Assembly: GCA_009901575.1 (NCBI GenBank)
Contig: WXYP01000001.1
Coordinates: 1-64,000 of the forward strand
Direction: 5' to 3'
Source of the DNA: Flavobacteriaceae bacterium R38
Lineage (GTDB): Bacteria > Bacteroidota > Bacteroidia > Flavobacteriales > Flavobacteriaceae
DNA length: 64,000 nt
Numbering within the stretch: position 1 is the stretch's first letter; the number at the start of each line of letters is the position of its first letter. Under the pieces are notes generated by a model. It was not told the origin of the DNA, ran no database searches, and saw only the letters and a list, made by a program, of their open reading frames with translations. This document shows, one piece after another, positions 59,275-64,000 of the stretch. Made by a program: the position numbers and the translations under genes.

Positions 59275-61776
59275 ATGAGAAAGATTTTTTTGGGTATCTT
59301 TTTTCTGCTCTTTTGTTCCTTATCTGCCTGGTCGCAAACAAAAATAGGAGGAGTCGTAGTTGATGAAGAAGGTAAGCCAGTCCCGTTTGCCAATATTATT
59401 TTTAAAAACTCTTCCGAAGGAACTATCACAAATGATAATGGAAGATTCTATTTCGAATCTGAGAATACCTATTCTGCTATCATAGTTTCTTTTATAGGTT
59501 ATACTACACAAGAAATAGAATTGACCAAAAGAGTGACTTACGATCTTAATATTGTATTGGTAGCCGGAGGCGAACAATTGGATGAGGTAGTTGTTTATAC
59601 TGGGAAGCAATCCAAGAAAAATAACCCGGCAATAGATATTTTACGTAAAATATGGGCTAAGAAACGTGAAAATGGTATTAATAAGTTCAAACAATACGAG
59701 TATGATGAATACGAGAAAATTGAATTTGATTTTAATACTATTGATAGTGCTATGATAAATAGTCGTTTATTTAAAGGCCTGGAATTTGTTTTTGATGATT
59801 TAGATACTTCAAGGATAACAGGAAAAACCTACCTCCCGATATTTATAAACGAAGCCTTCTCTAAAGTATATGGAGATAATAAACTCAAAAAAATTAAAGA
59901 AGAACTTGTAGGGAATAAGAATTCTGGTTTTGACAGTAACCAGAGTATAATAGCTTTTGTGCAGGATTTATATGCAGATTATGATATTTATAATAACTAC
60001 CTGAAATTTTTCGATAAGAGTTTTGTGAGCCCTTTATCCAGGGGAGGAATAGATGTTTATAATTATGTGCTCGCAGATACTGCCTACATAGATAATAAAT
60101 GGTGTTATAATATTATTTATTACCCAAGACGAAAAAATGAGCTCACTTTTAAAGGTGATTTCTGGGTAAATGATAGCACGTTTGCCATTAAAAAAATTAA
60201 TATGGCTGCTACCAAAAGTGCTAATATAAACTGGGTAAAAGAAATTTATATAGAACAGGAGTTTGATGTAGTAAACGATTCTGTTTTTCTTTTAAAAAGG
60301 GATTATTTTCTAAGTGATTTTAGTCTTAATAAAAAAGAAAAATCGAGAGGGATTTACGGAAAACGTACTACGGTCTATGATAATTATAAATTTGATCAGG
60401 AGAAGCCGAGTAATTTCTATGATAGAAAAGTAGATATTTATGATGAACAGGTGTATAATCGAGATGACGATTTTTGGGAAAAAAACAGGTTGGAGAAACT
60501 CAACGAAGATGAAAAAGGAATCTATAAGTTAGTCGATACCATTTTAACGGTTCCAAAATTCAAAAGACTGTATAGTGTGGGAACTGTATTGGCCACGGGT
60601 TATTACGAGTTTGATAAACTGAATTTTGATTTCGGGCCTGTGTTTTCAACATTTGGAGCAAACGAAGCCGAAGGATTGCGTATTAGGGCAGGAGGGCGTA
60701 CTTTTTTTAGTTCAAATGATGCATGGAGGCTTGAAGGATATACCGCTTATGGTTTTAAAGATAATAAATTTAAATACGGGATCTCCGGAAAATGGTTAAT
60801 AGATCGGAAAAACCGGATTATTATTTCCGGGGGGAACAGAAGGGATATTGAACAGATTGGTGTGAGTCTCACAGCAACGAATGATGTATTGGGTAGGAGT
60901 TTCGCATCTTCTGCAATTTTTACTACCAGTGCAAACAATACGTTGACCAATATAAATTTAACAACTGCTGCTATTGAGTTTGAACCTTTTAGGAATGTCA
61001 TTTTGAGGACCGGAGGATCGTACAGGACTTTAAAATCTGCTTTACCCGAAGAGTTTAATTTAGATTATGTTAATCCTGAATCTCCTACCGGAGTTTCCTC
61101 TGAAGTAAAGCAGGTACAACTTAATGTAGCCTTAGAAGTTACACCAAAAAGAAAAACTTTGGGTTATGGGGTAGAACGCGTGAATGTAAATGATGATTTT
61201 TCCAGGTTTCTTATTAGTTATTCTCAAGGATTTGATGGGTTTACAGATAATGATTTTGATTTTAGTAAAGTTCAGTTATTTTACAGGAAGCCAACTCAAA
61301 TAGGAGGATTAGGACGTTTGTTGACGACTGTCGAATTAGGTAAAACTTTTGGAGATGTGCCATTATCATTATTGAGTCCGGTACCCGGAAACCAAACTTT
61401 CTTTTCCATTTTTAATACTTTTCCTAACCTGGATTTTTATGAGTTTGTAACCGATACCTATGCCTCTGTGCATTTAGAGCAGAATTTTGGCGGGCGCTTA
61501 TTTTCACGTATTCCATGGCTCAGAGATCTTAATTTGAGAGAAATTGTTGGAGTAAGAGGCATTTGGGGAGATTTATCAGATGCTAATATTGCGTTGAGTT
61601 CACCTACAAATATTCCGTTACTAGCACCTAATGAACAGATTTACTGGGAGTATTCTTTTGGAATAGGAAATATTTTTAAAGTGTTTAGAATCGATTTTAA
61701 TTTCAGAGGAAATTATTTAGACCTGCCGGATGCGAGAAGATTTAGTGTGACAGGAGCATTTGGATTCTTCTTCTGA
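59275..61776 (+). CDS. DUF5686 outer-membrane protein with carboxypeptidase-like regulatory domain
   Basis: The 833-residue protein has a signal peptide (MRKIFLGIFFLLFCSLSAWSQ), a carboxypeptidase-regulatory-like beta domain at about residues 22-105 (IGGVVVDEEGKPVPFANIIFKNSSEGTITND) and a long DUF5686 barrel ending in FSVTGAFGFFF, an aromatic C-terminus as expected for outer-membrane barrels. It resembles TonB-dependent receptors in its start but has no plug domain. The function is unknown. It converges with the M1 peptidase gene. Confidence 0.9.
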   Translation: MRKIFLGIFFLLFCSLSAWSQTKIGGVVVDEEGKPVPFANIIFKNSSEGTITNDNGRFYFESENTYSAIIVSFIGYTTQEIELTKRVTYDLNIVLVAGGEQLDEVVVYTGKQSKKNNPAIDILRKIWAKKRENGINKFKQYEYDEYEKIEFDFNTIDSAMINSRLFKGLEFVFDDLDTSRITGKTYLPIFINEAFSKVYGDNKLKKIKEELVGNKNSGFDSNQSIIAFVQDLYADYDIYNNYLKFFDKSFVSPLSRGGIDVYNYVLADTAYIDNKWCYNIIYYPRRKNELTFKGDFWVNDSTFAIKKINMAATKSANINWVKEIYIEQEFDVVNDSVFLLKRDYFLSDFSLNKKEKSRGIYGKRTTVYDNYKFDQEKPSNFYDRKVDIYDEQVYNRDDDFWEKNRLEKLNEDEKGIYKLVDTILTVPKFKRLYSVGTVLATGYYEFDKLNFDFGPVFSTFGANEAEGLRIRAGGRTFFSSNDAWRLEGYTAYGFKDNKFKYGISGKWLIDRKNRIIISGGNRRDIEQIGVSLTATNDVLGRSFASSAIFTTSANNTLTNINLTTAAIEFEPFRNVILRTGGSYRTLKSALPEEFNLDYVNPESPTGVSSEVKQVQLNVALEVTPKRKTLGYGVERVNVNDDFSRFLISYSQGFDGFTDNDFDFSKVQLFYRKPTQIGGLGRLLTTVELGKTFGDVPLSLLSPVPGNQTFFSIFNTFPNLDFYEFVTDTYASVHLEQNFGGRLFSRIPWLRDLNLREIVGVRGIWGDLSDANIALSSPTNIPLLAPNEQIYWEYSFGIGNIFKVFRIDFNFRGNYLDLPDARRFSVTGAFGFFF

Positions 61777-61797
61777 TTATGATATAATTATTAAATT

Positions 61798-61834
61798 AAA
61801 AAAGCCTGAAAAGTTCAACTTTTCAGGCTTTTTT
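61798..61834. terminator. Bidirectional terminator
   Basis: AGCCTGAAAAGTT and AACTTTTCAGGCT form a perfect 13-bp stem around a single C, with A and T runs on the two sides. It serves both converging genes. Confidence 0.88.
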
Positions 61835-61857
61835 ATGCTTGTAAATTAAGATTTGAT

Positions 61858-64000
61858 TTAGTTCTTGTTTTTAAATTTATCAAAATCAGATTCCTGATCT
61901 ACCTTAGGAAAAGAATTGTTTTTCGTATCCGTATCAGCAAATTCAAAATTAGGATCAAGATTCACCTCTTTTACTTCTTTAGATTTTACAAAAGTCTTTT
62001 TAACTTCATGCTCATTTAAACGCCAGATAGTAGCGGGTAATCTATCTATTTCTTTAGTTCCATCAGTATAAACCCATTCAATAGTAACAGGCATTACTAA
62101 TCCGCCAACATTTTTGATAGCAACCTCATAGATATTTTTTCCTTCCAGTTGCTTACGGATTTCTGGTTCATCTACACGAGATAAGAAACCTCCATAACTG
62201 TTATCTGGTGTAGCAACCATTGAAATAACTTCAGCTCCTCCAGAAAAATCTCTTCTGTTTTGTCCTTCTGCGTTAATTTTTAAATCAACGTCTCTGTCTT
62301 CTATTTTAGCGTTAGTTTTATTATCATCAATCTTGTACCATTTAACATTTGTTAATTCCATATCTACATTATCTGTAGTAAAAAACCATCCTCTAAAGAA
62401 CCAATCTAGATCAACAGCTGTTGCATCTTCTAATGTTCTGAATAGATCTCCGGGATTAGGATGCTTGTATTTCCATCGATTAGCATATTCTTTAAATGCC
62501 TGGTCAAAAAGTTCTTTTCCAACTATTGAATTTCTCAACATTTGAAGCCCAACTGTTGGTTTTTGGTAAAAGTTTGATCCAATTCTAAATAGACTTTCAC
62601 TATCTGATGTAGTCATAATTGGACGCATGATACTTTTATCTCCACTCATATAAGGTACAATGCTTTTAGGAGTCGTGTGATTAAAGTTGGGGTAACGTTC
62701 TTCAACTGTTCTTTGATGTAGAAAAGTATTTAACCCTTCGTCCATCCACATCCATTTACGTTCGTCAGAACTCACAATCATAGGAAACCAATTGTGTCCA
62801 ACTTCATGGATGATAGTACCAATCATACTTGCTTTTCTTCCTTCACTCATTTTTCCGTCTCTTGGTCTTCCTCCATTAAAACTAATCATCGGGAATTCCA
62901 TTCCGATATTAGAAGTGTTAACAGAAATAGCTACCGGATAAGGATAATCGAAAGTAGATTCAGAATATACTTCTAAAGCATTAACAACAGCTTTTGTAGA
63001 CTCTTCACTCCATACCGGAAGTCCTTCTTTTGGGAAAAAAGACATGGCCATTACGGTATTTGTAGGAAGCTTAACTGCTTGTGCATCCCAGATAAATTTA
63101 CGAGAGGAAGCAAATGCAAAATCACGAGTATTTTTAGCTTTTAATTTCCATGTTTTTGTGCGTTTAGCTTTTTTCTTTTCGTTAGCTTCAGCTTCTTTAG
63201 GAGTCACAATTAAAACCGGTTTGTCAAATGACGTACGGGCTTTATTCATTCTGCTCATCTGTTCTTTTGTCAGAACTTCATTTGGGTTTTGTAATGCACC
63301 TGTAGCTGCAACGATATGATCTTCAGGAACTGTAATTTCTACATCGTAATCTCCAAATTCAAGGGCAAACTCTCCTAGTTTCTGAAATTGCTGATTTTGC
63401 CACCCTTCAGTATCTGTATATGCAGCCATACGAGGGAACCAATGCGCAATTAAATATACGGTGTTGTCGTCTTCAGGGAAATATTCAAATCCTTCTCTGG
63501 ATAATCTAAATAAACTACGATCTGTAATATGATATGACCAGGCTATTGAAAATGATATAGATTCACCAGTTTTTAATGGTGCATCTAATATAACTTTCAT
63601 CATGGTATTATTAACAAACGATTTTAAATTTTTACCAGAAGCATCTTTAATACTTTTTATGGTATACCCAGCTGGAAAATCAATAGCACGCGTTAAAATT
63701 TGCATACTTCTGGTATCAATACCGTTTCTTACATTTCCGACAGTATAACTAAATCCTTCGTTTTCTTTTCTGTTAACGTTTTGATCCAGTTGAATCCATA
63801 AATAGCTTAAATCGTCTGGAGAATTGTTGTAATAAGTAATAGTTTCTTCTCCTGTTAGAATATTGTTTTTTTCATCAAGTTGAGCTTTTATTTTATAATC
63901 TGCTCTTTGTTGCCAATACGCTTTTCCGGGAGCTCCGCTGGCAGACCTAAAAGAATTAGGAGGAGCAATCATATTGTCGATAGGCTCAAACTTGCCTTGC
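61858..64000 (-). CDS. M1-family metallopeptidase, N-terminus outside window
   Basis: The frame is open to the right edge: codons upstream of the in-frame Met at 63972 read QGKFEPIDN, so the true start and signal peptide lie beyond 64000. The zinc motif HEVGHNWF with the downstream Glu in MWMDEGLNTF marks an M1 aminopeptidase-type enzyme. N-terminal beta domain strands (YKIKAQLDEKNNILTGEETITYYNNSP) precede it. The C-terminal part has WFFRGWFFTTDNVDMELTNVKWY and a Lys/Asp-rich end. It is probably periplasmic or surface; peptidase specificity is not predictable. Confidence 0.93.
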   Translation of the reverse strand, partial: QGKFEPIDNMIAPPNSFRSASGAPGKAYWQQRADYKIKAQLDEKNNILTGEETITYYNNSPDDLSYLWIQLDQNVNRKENEGFSYTVGNVRNGIDTRSMQILTRAIDFPAGYTIKSIKDASGKNLKSFVNNTMMKVILDAPLKTGESISFSIAWSYHITDRSLFRLSREGFEYFPEDDNTVYLIAHWFPRMAAYTDTEGWQNQQFQKLGEFALEFGDYDVEITVPEDHIVAATGALQNPNEVLTKEQMSRMNKARTSFDKPVLIVTPKEAEANEKKKAKRTKTWKLKAKNTRDFAFASSRKFIWDAQAVKLPTNTVMAMSFFPKEGLPVWSEESTKAVVNALEVYSESTFDYPYPVAISVNTSNIGMEFPMISFNGGRPRDGKMSEGRKASMIGTIIHEVGHNWFPMIVSSDERKWMWMDEGLNTFLHQRTVEERYPNFNHTTPKSIVPYMSGDKSIMRPIMTTSDSESLFRIGSNFYQKPTVGLQMLRNSIVGKELFDQAFKEYANRWKYKHPNPGDLFRTLEDATAVDLDWFFRGWFFTTDNVDMELTNVKWYKIDDNKTNAKIEDRDVDLKINAEGQNRRDFSGGAEVISMVATPDNSYGGFLSRVDEPEIRKQLEGKNIYEVAIKNVGGLVMPVTIEWVYTDGTKEIDRLPATIWRLNEHEVKKTFVKSKEVKEVNLDPNFEFADTDTKNNSFPKVDQESDFDKFKNKN

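Overview
The window is chromosomal DNA from a low-GC member of the Bacteroidota, almost certainly family Flavobacteriaceae. The evidence is the unbroken pdxJ / CBS / nadK / DUF6089 / uppS / bamA / ompH / ompH block, the fused folK-deoxynucleoside kinase, the DUF5777, DUF5686 and DUF6089 families, the near absence of Shine-Dalgarno sequences, and TAnnTTTG-type -7 promoter elements. The genus cannot be fixed from the sequence alone. There is no phage, insertion sequence, CRISPR array or rRNA in the window.

Region by region: 1-6.8 kb is accessory and regulatory: a lipoprotein cut by the left edge, a membrane-anchored one-component LytTR regulator, an opposing OB-fold / YceI / DUF5777 operon, an unrecognised lipoprotein and a DinB-ArsR pair. 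7.1-7.3 kb holds tRNA-Leu(TAA) and tRNA-Gly(GCC). 7.7-20.9 kb holds housekeeping genes (mutS, an RNA methyltransferase, folK-dNK, sppA, a queuosine-precursor transporter, an AsmA-like protein, a LysE exporter, DUF2797, GH3). 20.9-24.2 kb is clpX-clpP-tig. 25-33.7 kb is the conserved envelope and cofactor block ending in bamA and two Skp/OmpH chaperones.

33.9-42.4 kb is the main accessory locus: a class I lanthipeptide gene cluster placed between ompH and murI, genes that are normally adjacent in this family. It has a C39-peptidase ABC transporter and an HlyD adaptor on the + strand. On the - strand, converging with them, are lanC, a LanB split into glutamylation and elimination proteins, and an 83-residue precursor with a double-glycine leader and a core containing eight Cys and eight Ser/Thr. 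The inferred path is: dehydration by the two LanB halves, cyclisation by LanC, leader removal and inner-membrane export by the C39 transporter with HlyD.

42.6-64 kb returns to ordinary genes: murI, a fructosamine-3-kinase-like gene, folA, a LytTR two-component system, an egtB-egtD (ergothioneine-type) operon with two small companions, DUF151-nupC-thyA, etfBA, a pyruvate dehydrogenase E1-beta, a DUF5686 outer-membrane protein and an M1 peptidase cut by the right edge.

Regulatory signals worth noting are a LytTR-type direct repeat (9-bp repeats, 12-bp gap) before the OB-fold/YceI/DUF5777 operon, with a diverged copy of the whole element beside the LytTR gene; a perfect 26-bp palindrome before etfB; a strong hairpin between tig and clpP; and three kinds of dispersed palindromic repeat.
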